Positions 1-6,469 are shown, counted from the first letter of the stretch. The stretch is DNA of 12,765 bases from Lachnoclostridium phytofermentans (GCA_003526525.1 DPVV01000024.1:1-12765); one strand, 5' to 3'. Translations and numbers: made by a program. The notes: generated from the letters alone by a model not told the origin.

Positions 1-1386
1 TATTTCTTCTGTGATCTCAGTAACACCATCCGCAGATAAATAATGAGTACAACATTTTAGCACTTCATCAGGTGCTCCTTTTGTATACTGAATATATTCG
101 GTTTCCTTCTGATGTACTGTAGTCATCATCTTACGAACAGAGTCAAAAGGTGCTTCTCCAATTCGTGGCTGTTTCTTTTTTAGTTCATCTTTTGATAATT
201 GATTTGTATAGGCATAATTGACTAAGGCACATTCTGTAGGCTCTCCGATTGCCTGATTATCTTCATCCAATTCCGCATCACTACATAAAGCCATTGCTGT
301 TGCTAAAAAAGCGCGATCATTTGTGTATTCATTTACAACTGTCATTTTATTTTGGGTAAGGGTTCCTGTTTTATCAGAACAAATAATCTGTGTACTACCA
401 AGTGTTTCAACTGCTGTTAACTTACGTATGACAGCATTCCTTTTTGACATATTGGTTACACCAATGGATAATACAATCGTAACAACAGTGGCAAGTCCTT
501 CGGGTATAGCTGCTACCGCTAAGCTAACCGCTACCATAAAGGTGTCAATTAGATTCTCACTGTTTAAGCTGCCACTTCCGAAAAGGCGAAATGCAAAGAT
601 AAAAATACAAATACCTATAACAAGAATGCTTAAAATCTTACTTAACTGGGATAATTTTATTTGAAGTGGAGTTTTCCCCTCTTTTGCATTTGCCAGTGCA
701 TCTGCAATTTTTCCCATTTCAGTATTCATTCCTGTACCGGTAACAACTGCCTTACCTCTTCCGTAAGCAATGGTGCTTCCCATGTAGACCATATTCTTAC
801 GATCTCCAAGAGGAATGTCCTTTCCTCCATAGAGAGACAAGGTTTGTTCAGTCTTATTTACTGGAACACTTTCCCCTGTTAAGGCTGCTTCCTCTACCTT
901 CATAGACGCATTCTCTAAGATACGCGCATCCGCTGGAACCGCATCGCCTGCTTCAAGAATGATAATATCACCTACAACCAAGTCTTCACTTTTTATAGAA
1001 AGCTGAACTCCAGAACGGATTACTTTTGACATTGCAGCTGCCATTTCTTTTAAAGCATCAATCGCTTTTTCTGCCTTATTCTCCTGATAAACCCCTAATA
1101 CAGCATTAATGATAACAACTGCCATAATAATAATAACATCCGCATAGGATTCTCCAGAATATGCAGCTGTAATGCCAGAGACAATTGCAGCTGAAATTAA
1201 TATAATTGTCATTGGTTCTAATAACTGTTTTAAGAAATGAACAAACAAAGATTCCTTCTTCGCTTCTTTTAAAATATTCTTTCCGTCTTTTTGTATTCTA
1301 TTTTCAGCTTCATCCTTGGTAAGACCATTATCATTACTTGTAACTTCCTTCAAAACCTCTTTGGTATCATTTAAATAGAAGTTCAT
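1..1386 (-). CDS. Calcium-type P-type cation-transporting ATPase, N-terminal part (runs off left edge)
   Basis: Membrane pump that couples ATP hydrolysis through an aspartyl-phosphate to cation export. The 462 visible codons carry an N-terminal cation-ATPase domain (about residues 1-70), membrane helices near 58-76 and 82-100, the actuator motif TGES (170-173), helices near 250-268 and 282-311 with the PEGL ion-site motif (295-298), the phosphorylation motif CSDKTGTLTQN (Asp338), and the nucleotide-binding KGAPD (436-440). PEGL rather than CPC or CPH points to the Ca2+ (SERCA/PMR1-like) class; substrate is inferred from family. The C-terminal half, with the hinge motif and helices M5-M10, lies outside. 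The start is uncertain. I chose the ATG at 1386 because it matches family length and lies beyond a terminator-like hairpin (1477-1500). In-frame ATGs at 1440 and 1533 would add 18 or 49 residues, and only 1533 has a reasonably spaced AAGGG. The AAGGTGG before 1386 sits too close to be a good ribosome site. It lies downstream of the MFS gene on the same strand. Confidence 0.93.
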   Translation of the reverse strand, partial: MNFYLNDTKEVLKEVTSNDNGLTKDEAENRIQKDGKNILKEAKKESLFVHFLKQLLEPMTIILISAAIVSGITAAYSGESYADVIIIMAVVIINAVLGVYQENKAEKAIDALKEMAAAMSKVIRSGVQLSIKSEDLVVGDIIILEAGDAVPADARILENASMKVEEAALTGESVPVNKTEQTLSLYGGKDIPLGDRKNMVYMGSTIAYGRGKAVVTGTGMNTEMGKIADALANAKEGKTPLQIKLSQLSKILSILVIGICIFIFAFRLFGSGSLNSENLIDTFMVAVSLAVAAIPEGLATVVTIVLSIGVTNMSKRNAVIRKLTAVETLGSTQIICSDKTGTLTQNKMTVVNEYTNDRAFLATAMALCSDAELDEDNQAIGEPTECALVNYAYTNQLSKDELKKKQPRIGEAPFDSVRKMMTTVHQKETEYIQYTKGAPDEVLKCCTHYLSADGVTEITEEI

Positions 1387-1476
1387 TCCACCTTGGCTCC
1401 ATTCTTTATTATTTTTAATTAAAAACCTATTTACCATCATAACAGAAAGATTTTGTGAACTGTTATGAATATATAT

Positions 1477-1500
1477 AAAAAAAGCTTCTTTGACCAAAGA
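1477..1500 (-). terminator. Weak intrinsic terminator candidate between MFS gene and ATPase
   Basis: Read on the minus strand, TCTTT-GGTC-AAAGA forms a 5-bp stem followed after three bases by seven T residues. It is AT-rich and short, so efficiency is doubtful. If real, it ends the MFS transcript and argues against an ATPase start at 1533, because the hairpin would then be inside the gene. Confidence 0.4.
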
Positions 1501-1579
1501 TATTCTCTTATAGCCAAAAAAGCTCTTTCTCATTAGAACACTACCCTTATCTATACTAATATTCCAAATATATCGTATT

Positions 1580-2767
1580 CTATTCTATTACATTACGTTT
1601 AAAATTTATGATTGCAAAAAATACCATAAATACATTACTAAATAACAATACACCAATAGCACCGCCTAGACCAATGGCATCTGCTATAATTCCGACAATT
1701 TGTGGTGCAATGATTCCACCAAGTGCAGCTATCGCAAGAAGCATTGACATGCCAGATGGGCTTCCTTTTATAATTGATCCAGCATTGGCAATACAGGTTG
1801 GATAAATTCCAGCAAAGAAAAATCCTAATAAAGTAATCGATAAAACAATGATATTTACATTGGTTGTTGAAATTAATAAACCTAAAAACCCTGTTGTTAA
1901 AATGCAGTTTATTAATATTAACGTCTTCTTTTTCACCTTAGTAGATAAGAAAGCAGTCACAAGACGTCCTATCATTACTGCCAACCATGTATAAGATACT
2001 AAATTAGTTGCTAATTTATCACTCATAATACCACTCTTTTTAAAGTATGTGATAAACCAGCCATTCACACAGTTTTCAAGTCCTAGATAGAAAAATAAAA
2101 TCAAACCAATCACATAAAAATCCTTGCTTTTAATATAAGAACGATTTGTATTCGTTTGTTCTTTCTTTATTCCCTTACTCTTTCCTTCATCGAGAGGTAT
2201 TGGAATAAAACACAAAAGGAGAATAGTAAGTGCAAATAAAGCTACAACTGTATATCCTAAATGTTTCCAGGTTAGTTGATGACTAATGTAGAGAGAACTT
2301 AGGAAAGGAGCAAGGAAAGCACCAATTGCAAATGCCATATGTAAGATGTTTAACATCGAACTTTTCCCCTCTGCACGTTCATTCACTACAGTGTTATTAA
2401 AAATACTAACAGATCCACGACCAATACCAAGAAATACAAAGCTTAGATATAAAACTGGAATGGAAGGTATCCCCATTATAATAATTAAGCATATTGGAAT
2501 TAGTGATGATAAAGCAATAATGGTCCGTTTCCTACCAAACTTTGCTATAATCGGTGGATTTACGAAACTTGCAAGAAGATTACCAATCGCAAATGCAGAT
2601 AATAACCCTCCAGCTATACTAAAACTTAAATTTGCTTCCTCGATCAGATAAGGCAATATAGTACCTACCATTAAAACCATCATACCATTTACGAAAAATG
2701 CATAGTAACAGGTGAGGAAAACAAAAAGACGTTCAAATTTACTATTTTTCTTAACTTGATCTAGCAT
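1580..2767 (-). CDS. MFS transporter, fucose-permease-like (FHS-type) family, substrate unknown
   Basis: Integral membrane secondary transporter of 395 residues, near the usual 390-430 for the family, with about 12 hydrophobic helices. A short motif-A loop follows helix 2 (FGRKR, preceded by PPIIAK). The segment with NERAEGKSSMLNILHMAFAIG resembles the helix-4/5 region of FucP-like permeases, and the GLENCVNGWFITYF stretch resembles the start of their second half. Those similarities are from memory, not from a search. The start at 2767 is set by GGAGG ending five bases before the ATG. An upstream in-frame ATG at 2809 would add 14 hydrophobic residues but has a poorer ribosome site and sits at the predicted transcription start. 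It has its own candidate promoter and operator-like repeats, so it is probably a separate unit from rplJL. FucP-like members often carry sugars, but nothing here names the substrate. Confidence 0.93.
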   Translation of the reverse strand: MLDQVKKNSKFERLFVFLTCYYAFFVNGMMVLMVGTILPYLIEEANLSFSIAGGLLSAFAIGNLLASFVNPPIIAKFGRKRTIIALSSLIPICLIIIMGIPSIPVLYLSFVFLGIGRGSVSIFNNTVVNERAEGKSSMLNILHMAFAIGAFLAPFLSSLYISHQLTWKHLGYTVVALFALTILLLCFIPIPLDEGKSKGIKKEQTNTNRSYIKSKDFYVIGLILFFYLGLENCVNGWFITYFKKSGIMSDKLATNLVSYTWLAVMIGRLVTAFLSTKVKKKTLILINCILTTGFLGLLISTTNVNIIVLSITLLGFFFAGIYPTCIANAGSIIKGSPSGMSMLLAIAALGGIIAPQIVGIIADAIGLGGAIGVLLFSNVFMVFFAIINFKRNVIE

Positions 2768-2808
2768 AATATCCTCCATAGCAAATCCAATGATCAAAAT
2801 GAGAAACA

Positions 2809-2828
2809 TTTCTTCTGTATAGAAGAAA
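2809..2828 (-). promoter_or_regulatory. Perfect inverted repeat at the predicted MFS transcription start
   Basis: TTTCTTCT-ATAC-AGAAGAAA on the minus strand: two perfect 8-base arms around 4 bases. It spans the position where the candidate promoter at 2830-2858 would start transcription, which is where a repressor operator would lie. It could instead act as a weak 5'-UTR hairpin. The binding protein is unknown. Confidence 0.45.
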
Positions 2829-2829
2829 A

Positions 2830-2858
2830 AGTATACTTCGCGAACTTTTCCTTGTCTT
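2830..2858 (-). promoter_or_regulatory. Candidate sigma-A promoter for the MFS gene
   Basis: Minus strand: -35 AAGACA (2853-2858, four of six consensus bases), a 17-base spacer and -10 TATACT (2830-2835). Predicted start is near 2823, about 55 bases before the ATG at 2767. The weak -35 and the upstream repeats would suit an activator-dependent promoter; that is inference. Confidence 0.55.
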
Positions 2859-2947
2859 GTATATGAAAAATACGCTTTGTAAACTTATTCTTGCCATGTA
2901 TAAGTAAAAGCACAATGCGAATTTTTCTTTTTCATGCATGTAAAAAA
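2840..2947 (-). repeat. Three imperfect tandem repeats of about 38 bp upstream of the MFS promoter
   Basis: Units begin at 2840, 2879 and 2917 (plus-strand reading), so the spacing is 39 and 38 bases. Each follows a shared pattern: GYRAAYTTWTYCTT, then TSTTGTATA or CATGTATA or CATGCATG, then an A-run. Unit 1 overlaps the -35 element of the MFS promoter. The third unit merges into the arm of the rplL terminator. The spacing is near 3.6-3.7 helical turns, so sites would not lie on the same face. They could be regulator sites or a decayed repeat element. Confidence 0.5.
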
Positions 2948-2996
2948 CCACTCCGAACTGTTTGCTACTCATCGTAACCCACACACGGAGTGGTTT
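2939..2996 (-). terminator. Intrinsic terminator of the rplJ-rplL unit
   Basis: Perfect 11-bp stem AAACCACTCCG / CGGAGTGGTTT (2945-2955 with 2986-2996) around a 30-base loop. On the minus strand the 3' arm runs into six T residues and then ACATG. The loop is long for a factor-independent terminator, but the GC content and T-run are good. The stem followed by TTTCTATTTTTG on the plus strand gives some activity in that direction too. Confidence 0.75.
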
Positions 2997-3022
2997 CTAT
3001 TTTTGTAAGTGATAGAAAACAT

Positions 3023-3051
3023 AGCGAATTTCATCTTATGATGTAATCGCT
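3023..3051 (-). other. Small hairpin in the rplL 3' region
   Basis: AGCGA/TCGCT outer stem and CATC-TTAT-GATG inner stem, separated by small internal loops, between the rplL stop and the terminator at 2945-2996. On the minus strand it is followed by ATGTTTTC, only a short T-run. It may protect or help terminate the rplL transcript. The rest of 2997-3117 holds nothing I recognise. Confidence 0.3.
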
Positions 3052-3117
3052 GTTCGTTCTCTAACATAAGGGACTTGAGCAGTAAACTGCCGCATCCAGT
3101 ATATCAAGAGGGTTAGA

Positions 3118-3480
3118 TTACTTAAGAGTAACTTTTGCACCTTCAGCTTCAAGCTTAGTCTTGATATCTTCAGCTTCTTCCTTAGAAGCAGCCTCTTTAA
3201 GAACCTTAGGAGCGCCATCAACAACGTCCTTAGCTTCTTTTAAGCCTAAACCAGTTACTTCACGAACTACTTTGATAACCTTAACTTTGTTTGCTCCAAC
3301 GTCTGTTAACTCAACGTCGAACTCTGTCTTCTCCTCAGCTGCTTCTGCTGGGCCAGCTGCTGCTACAACAACACCTGCTGCTGCGCTTACACCGAATTCT
3401 TCTTCACAAGCTTTTACTAAATCATTTAACTCTAATACTGTCATGCCCTTAATAGCATCGATAAACTCTTGAGTTGTCAT
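3118..3480 (-). CDS. rplL: Ribosomal protein L7/L12
   Basis: Flexible stalk protein of the 50S subunit; dimers bind the C-terminal helix of L10 and recruit and activate translational GTPases. At 120 residues it is the normal length. An N-terminal dimerisation domain (1-33, [18 protein letters not shown]) is followed by an Ala/Gly-rich hinge (34-52). A C-terminal globular domain (53-120) has the conserved [18 protein letters not shown] factor-contact region. The start is set by GGAGG nine bases before the ATG. It lies 75 bases after rplJ with no terminator between, so the two are co-transcribed under the L10 leader. The usual next gene, rpoB, is absent; a terminator and an MFS gene follow. Confidence 0.99.
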   Translation of the reverse strand: MTTQEFIDAIKGMTVLELNDLVKACEEEFGVSAAAGVVVAAAGPAEAAEEKTEFDVELTDVGANKVKVIKVVREVTGLGLKEAKDVVDGAPKVLKEAASKEEAEDIKTKLEAEGAKVTLK

Positions 3481-3555
3481 TATTAAATACCTCCATAAAA
3501 TTATTGGTTTTTACGTTCTATTAACTCTAAATCACAAGGGAAGTAAAGTTATATA

Positions 3556-4050
3556 CTAAGCAACTTCTCCATTCTTCTCTGCGATCTGCTTAAGCACACG
3601 AGCGAAGTTTGTAATTGGAGACTGAAGACTTCCAAGTAACTTGGAAATAAGAACTTCTCTTGATGGAATAGTAGCAATCGTCTGAATGCCCTTTGCATCG
3701 TAATAAGTTCCATCTACTACACCAGCCTTTAATTCAAGCTTGTCTGCTGTCTTAGCAAACTCTGCTAAAACTCTAGCTGCGGATGTTGCATCCTCAGTAC
3801 TAAAAGCTACTGCTGTAGGTCCTTCTAAATGTTTGTCTAACTGAGAGAAATCAGTACCTTCGAAAGCCATCTTAAGATATGTGTTCTTGTATACCTTGTA
3901 TACAACACCAGCTTCTCTTAATTTCTTACGAAGTGCTGTATCCTGCTCTACAGTAAGTCCACGGTAATCTACGATAACCGCTGCCTTAGCATCTGCAGCA
4001 TAAGCCTTGATTTCATCAACGATTGGTTTCTTTAATTCAACCTTTGCCAT
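3556..4050 (-). CDS. rplJ: Ribosomal protein L10
   Basis: Base of the L7/L12 stalk in the 50S subunit: it binds 23S rRNA near the L11 site and carries L7/L12 dimers on its C-terminal helix. It is also the autogenous repressor of its own operon in bacteria. The 164-residue length is normal. The N-terminal rRNA-binding region has the typical DYRGLTVEQ signature, followed by LRKKLREAGV. The C-terminal part (about 134-164, with SPITNFARVLKQIAEK) is the L7/L12-binding helix. The start is set by AAGGAGG nine bases before the ATG. It is the first gene of the rplJ-rplL unit, preceded by its own promoter, the L10 leader and an attenuator. Confidence 0.99.
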   Translation of the reverse strand: MAKVELKKPIVDEIKAYAADAKAAVIVDYRGLTVEQDTALRKKLREAGVVYKVYKNTYLKMAFEGTDFSQLDKHLEGPTAVAFSTEDATSAARVLAEFAKTADKLELKAGVVDGTYYDAKGIQTIATIPSREVLISKLLGSLQSPITNFARVLKQIAEKNGEVA

Positions 4051-4091
4051 TCTAGTACACCTCCTTATAGATTCTGTATAGAAGACGGAAT

Positions 4092-4123
4092 AAAAAACTG
4101 CCTCCTGCGAAAACAGGAGACAG
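4092..4123 (-). terminator. Intrinsic attenuator before rplJ
   Basis: Minus strand: CTGTCTCCTG-TTTTCG-CAGGAGGCAG, a 10-bp stem with one G-U pair, followed by six T residues. It lies between the L10 leader and the rplJ ribosome site. Its position makes it a conditional terminator of rplJL transcription rather than the end of the upstream operon. Confidence 0.88.
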
Positions 4124-4160
4124 ATTATTAGTCTAGCATATTAGCTTGATTAATCTATTC

Positions 4161-4238
4161 CTCGGTAGGCGGTTTCACCTTACGCCATTACGGCACCTAC
4201 TGTCTTCGGCAGTTTGTGAGAATTAAGCATCTCACGAG
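4161..4238 (-). ncRNA. L10 leader (autoregulatory 5'-UTR element of rplJL)
   Basis: The transcript folds as the known Firmicutes L10 leader. A closing CUCG/CGAG stem (4235-4238 with 4161-4164) encloses GUGAGA/UCUCAC and ACUG/CAGU hairpins. A third arm starts GUAGG, contains GCC-GUAAU-GGC and the UAAGGUGAAACC element, and ends CCUAC. The conserved GUAAUGGCGUAAGGUGAAACC core is the L10 (L10-L12 complex) binding region, mimicking its 23S site. Binding is expected to favour the attenuator at 4092-4123. Confidence 0.9.
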
Positions 4239-4245
4239 CTTTTTG

Positions 4246-4274
4246 AGTATAACATAAATCTATTAGTGTGTCAA
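4246..4274 (-). promoter_or_regulatory. Consensus sigma-A promoter of rplJ-rplL
   Basis: Minus strand: -35 TTGACA (4269-4274, perfect), 17-base spacer, -10 TATACT (4246-4251). Predicted start is near 4239, exactly at the 5' edge of the L10 leader, which supports both calls. Confidence 0.92.
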
Positions 4275-4295
4275 TCACCAATTTATTTTGTGCAA

Positions 4296-4327
4296 ACTGT
4301 AATCTTGGGTTTTATCCCATTTACAGT
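4296..4327 (-). other. Hairpin just after rplA, possible end of the upstream operon
   Basis: ACTGTAA/TTACAGT 7-bp stem with an inner GGG/CCC pairing, 13 bases after the rplA stop. There is no T-run after it, only TTGCACAAAATAAATT on the minus strand, so it is a poor intrinsic terminator. It may be a processing or 3'-end-protecting structure. Part of the upstream transcript could therefore read into rplJ. Confidence 0.4.
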
Positions 4328-4340
4328 ATGGACGGATAAA

Positions 4341-5033
4341 TTATGCTAATTTACTTGTGTTAAGCTTGATTCCAGGGCCCATTGTAGATGCGACTGTTAC
4401 GCTTCTTAAATACTGTCCCTTAGCTGCAGCAGGTTTAGCCTTGATGATTGCACCCATAAGCGCTTGGAAGTTGTCTGCGAGTTGTTCTTCGGTAAAGGAA
4501 GCTTTACCAACTGGCACGTGGATAATGTTTGTCTTATCCAATCTATATTCGATTTTACCGGCCTTGATATCATTAACAGCCTTTGTAACATCCATAGTAA
4601 CTGTTCCTGCCTTAGGGTTTGGCATTAATCCCTTAGGTCCAAGTACACGACCAAGACGACCAACTACACCCATCATATCTGGAGTTGCAACTACAACGTC
4701 AAATTCAAACCATCCATCGTTCTGGATCTTTGGAATTAACTCATCGCCACCTACGAAGTCAGCACCTGCTGCTAAAGCTTCATTTACTTTATCGCCCTTA
4801 GCAAATACAAGAACTCTAACTGTCTTACCAGTTCCGTGTGGTAATACTACCGCACCACGAACCTGCTGGTCAGCGTGACGTCCGTCTACACCAAGTCTGA
4901 TGTGCGCTTCGATAGTCTCATCGAATTTAGCTACTGCTGATTTTTTTACTAAACTGATTGCTTCTTCAACATCGTACTGAACACTTCTGTCGATAAGCTT
5001 TACTGAATCAGTATATTTCTTTCCTCTTTTCAT
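4341..5033 (-). CDS. rplA: Ribosomal protein L1
   Basis: Forms the mobile L1 stalk of the 50S subunit at the E site, binding 23S helices 76-78. In bacteria it also represses translation of the rplK-rplA mRNA. The 230-residue length is standard. Domain I is split around an inserted domain II (about 68-160). Conserved features include EAIRLG-like EAHIRLGVD (42-50), LPHGTGK (64-70), [11 protein letters not shown] (94-104) and the signature [15 protein letters not shown] (131-145). GGAGG ends six bases before the ATG. The gene lies 58 bases after rplK, and those 58 bases contain an L1-binding-site mimic that touches the ribosome site. Confidence 0.99.
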   Translation of the reverse strand: MKRGKKYTDSVKLIDRSVQYDVEEAISLVKKSAVAKFDETIEAHIRLGVDGRHADQQVRGAVVLPHGTGKTVRVLVFAKGDKVNEALAAGADFVGGDELIPKIQNDGWFEFDVVVATPDMMGVVGRLGRVLGPKGLMPNPKAGTVTMDVTKAVNDIKAGKIEYRLDKTNIIHVPVGKASFTEEQLADNFQALMGAIIKAKPAAAKGQYLRSVTVASTMGPGIKLNTSKLA

Positions 5034-5046
5034 GATTTACCTCCTA

Positions 5047-5073
5047 GTGGTATTATCGGGATTGCCCTCCCAC
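5047..5073 (-). promoter_or_regulatory. Putative L1-binding mRNA motif at the rplA ribosome site
   Basis: On the minus strand, GTGG-GA-GGG, loop CAAT, CCC-GATAATA-CCAC. This gives a GUGG/CCAC stem, an asymmetric loop of GA against seven bases, and a GGG/CCC stem capped by a tetraloop. As recalled, E. coli 23S helix 76-78 has GGUGGGAGG paired with CCUUGAAAUACCACC, the L1 target with the same layout. It ends two bases before the rplA GGAGG (5040-5044), so bound L1 could block initiation. This is inference from similarity. Confidence 0.72.
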
Positions 5074-5091
5074 ATCTATATAAACATCGTG

Positions 5092-5520
5092 TTAGTCTTC
5101 AACTACTGTGATACCCATACTTCTTGCAGTACCAGAGATCATGCTGATTGCTGTCTCGATGCTTGCTGCATTTAAATCTGGCATCTTTAATTCTGCGATT
5201 TTCTGAACTTCAGACTTTTTGATTGTAGCAACCTTAGTCTTGTTTGGAGCTGCAGAACCGGACTTTAAATTACAAGCCTTCTTAAGCAATACTGCTGCTG
5301 GAGGAGTTTTTGTAATGAAGCTAAAGCTTCTGTCCGCATATACAGTGATAACAACAGGAATGATCATACCTTCCTGATTTGCTGTTCTAGCATTGAATTC
5401 CTTTGTGAACTGTACAATGTTTACACCGTGCTGACCAAGTGCAGGACCAACAGGTGGTGCTGGTGTTGCCTTTGCAGCAGGAATCTGTAATTTAATATAA
5501 CCTGTAACTTTCTTTGCCAT
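5092..5520 (-). CDS. rplK: Ribosomal protein L11
   Basis: Binds 23S rRNA helices 43-44 at the GTPase-associated centre, beside L10-L7/L12. At 142 residues it is the usual length. The N-terminal domain carries the conserved proline-rich [16 protein letters not shown] (20-35). The C-terminal rRNA-binding domain holds [12 protein letters not shown] and the ending [10 protein letters not shown]. The start is set by AGGAGG eight to nine bases before the ATG. It lies 131 bases after nusG with no promoter or terminator visible, so it is read from the rpmG/secE/nusG transcript. The gap carries a structured L1-site mimic just before the ribosome site. Confidence 0.99.
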   Translation of the reverse strand: MAKKVTGYIKLQIPAAKATPAPPVGPALGQHGVNIVQFTKEFNARTANQEGMIIPVVITVYADRSFSFITKTPPAAVLLKKACNLKSGSAAPNKTKVATIKKSEVQKIAELKMPDLNAASIETAISMISGTARSMGITVVED

Positions 5521-5541
5521 GATAGCATACCTCCTAAAATT

Positions 5542-5605
5542 GTGGTTTTACCGGGAGTAATAGACTTATTGTCAGTATTAACTGAATTGCTACTTACCCT
5601 CCCAC
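5542..5605 (-). promoter_or_regulatory. Putative L1-binding mRNA motif at the rplK ribosome site
   Basis: Same plan as the motif before rplA: GTGG-GA-GGG ... CCC-GGTAAAA-CCAC. Between the GGG and CCC arms there is a longer, partly paired extension with AGUAG/CUAUU and CAGU-UAAU-ACUG helices. The seven-base strand fits GRTAAWA in both copies. It ends seven bases before the rplK GGAGG (5530-5534). This position matches the known L1 repression site in front of the L11 gene in other bacteria. Confidence 0.75.
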
Positions 5606-5606
5606 T

Positions 5607-5624
5607 GTCCGCAACCTTGCGAAC
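5607..5624 (-). other. Hairpin between nusG and the rplK L1 motif
   Basis: GTTCGCAA/TTGCGGAC 8-base arms (one G-U) separated by only GG, so about seven pairs can close. It sits directly 5' of the L1-like motif and may be part of the same folded leader. No T-run follows, so it is not a terminator. Confidence 0.4.
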
Positions 5625-5651
5625 TTTGTTAACATTACCTTAAAGTTTTTC

Positions 5652-6170
5652 TTAATTTTCAACCTTTACATCCGTAAAACTGATCTCAACAGGTGTCTCT
5701 CGACCAAACATGTCGATGTTAATGGTAACGATTTGTTTATGCTCGTTAATTGCTTTGATCACACCCTGTGTATTTTCCCATACACCGGACACTACTGTTA
5801 CGGTATCGCCTACCGCAAAATCAATTACCATTTCATCTTTCTTAATTCCCATGCTCTTCATCTCGAAGTCAGTGAGTGGAACCGGTTTTGATCCCGGGCC
5901 TACGAATCCAGTTACCCCTCTAGTATTACGAACTACATACCATGTGTCATCATTCATAATCATGTTTAATAACACATAACCAGGGAACATCTTTTTCTGA
6001 ACCTTTTTCTTAACACCGTTCTTCACTTCGATAACATCTTGCAAAGGAACTGAAACTTCCAGTATCTGATCTTGAAGCTTTCTGTTTTCGATTGTTTTCT
6101 CAATGTTGGCTTTTACCTTATTCTCGTATCCCGAGTAGGTATGAACTACGTACCAATTAGCATCTGACAT
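5652..6170 (-). CDS. nusG: Transcription termination/antitermination factor NusG
   Basis: Binds the RNA polymerase clamp and modulates pausing and elongation, and can couple to ribosomal protein S10. At 172 residues it is normal for Firmicutes. The NGN domain (1-about 110) starts NWYVVHTYSGYE and has FPGYVLL (62-68) and RNTRGVTGFVGPG (81-93). The KOW domain (about 119-172) has GDTVTVVSGVWENTQGVI. The start lies 19 bases after secE, with AAGGGTGATGAT before the ATG as ribosome site, weaker than those of the ribosomal genes. The secE-nusG pair is a near-universal neighbourhood. Confidence 0.99.
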   Translation of the reverse strand: MSDANWYVVHTYSGYENKVKANIEKTIENRKLQDQILEVSVPLQDVIEVKNGVKKKVQKKMFPGYVLLNMIMNDDTWYVVRNTRGVTGFVGPGSKPVPLTDFEMKSMGIKKDEMVIDFAVGDTVTVVSGVWENTQGVIKAINEHKQIVTINIDMFGRETPVEISFTDVKVEN

Positions 6171-6189
6171 ATCATCACCCTTATCCTAG

Positions 6190-6396
6190 TTAAAGTATTA
6201 TACTGATTCCAAATTTTATAATTTGGTCAACAATACCAATAACTACAGCTAAAATAGTGGATATGACAACAACAGCTACGGTTTGTTTCGCAAGTGATTC
6301 TTTGTCCGGCCAAATGATCTTCTTAAATTCTGACTTAAGACCCTTGAACCAGCTCTTTTTTGGAGCTTTTTCTAAAGTATTTGCAGTATCTCCCAT
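6190..6396 (-). CDS. secE: Preprotein translocase subunit SecE
   Basis: Small essential subunit of the SecYEG channel in the cytoplasmic membrane. The 68-residue protein is the short single-helix form typical of Gram-positives. A charged cytoplasmic N-terminus is followed by the amphipathic signature WFKGLKSEFKKIIWPDKESL and one membrane helix (about 43-66). The start at 6396 (ATG) is chosen over an in-frame TTG at 6420: the ATG has AAGGAAGGAAAG upstream, while nothing resembling a ribosome site precedes the TTG. It sits 73 bases after rpmG and 19 before nusG. Confidence 0.97.
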   Translation of the reverse strand: MGDTANTLEKAPKKSWFKGLKSEFKKIIWPDKESLAKQTVAVVVISTILAVVIGIVDQIIKFGISIIL

Positions 6397-6469
6397 AACT
6401 TCACTTTCCTTCCTTGTCAAAGGTTTGTCGTCTCACCGGATGAATAAAGCCATCCATCGTTAGACATTA

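Noticed and set aside
323..882. Plus-strand open frames of 113 and 73 codons
   Set aside because: They lie antisense to the ATPase gene, whose minus-strand frame shows all P-type motifs. The plus-strand products have no recognisable features or ribosome sites.
2840..2947. CRISPR array
   Set aside because: Only three degenerate units with no constant repeat and no unique spacers, and no cas genes in the window.
2751..2984. 77-codon minus-strand frame spanning the MFS start and upstream repeats
   Set aside because: No usable ribosome site, crosses the terminator arm, promoter and repeats, and ends out of frame within the MFS start region. Looks like chance.
3036..3224. 62-codon minus-strand frame overlapping the 3' end of rplL
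   Set aside because: Out-of-frame reading of rplL codons; no start signal and no family resemblance.
3161..3472. 103-codon plus-strand frame
   Set aside because: Exact antisense shadow of rplL, caused by its Ala/Lys/Glu-rich codon use.
4357..4878. 173-codon plus-strand frame
   Set aside because: Antisense shadow of rplA; the minus-strand L1 frame is unmistakable.
6397..6420. TTG start adding eight residues to SecE
   Set aside because: No ribosome site before the TTG, while the ATG at 6396 has a purine-rich AAGGAAGGAAAG upstream.
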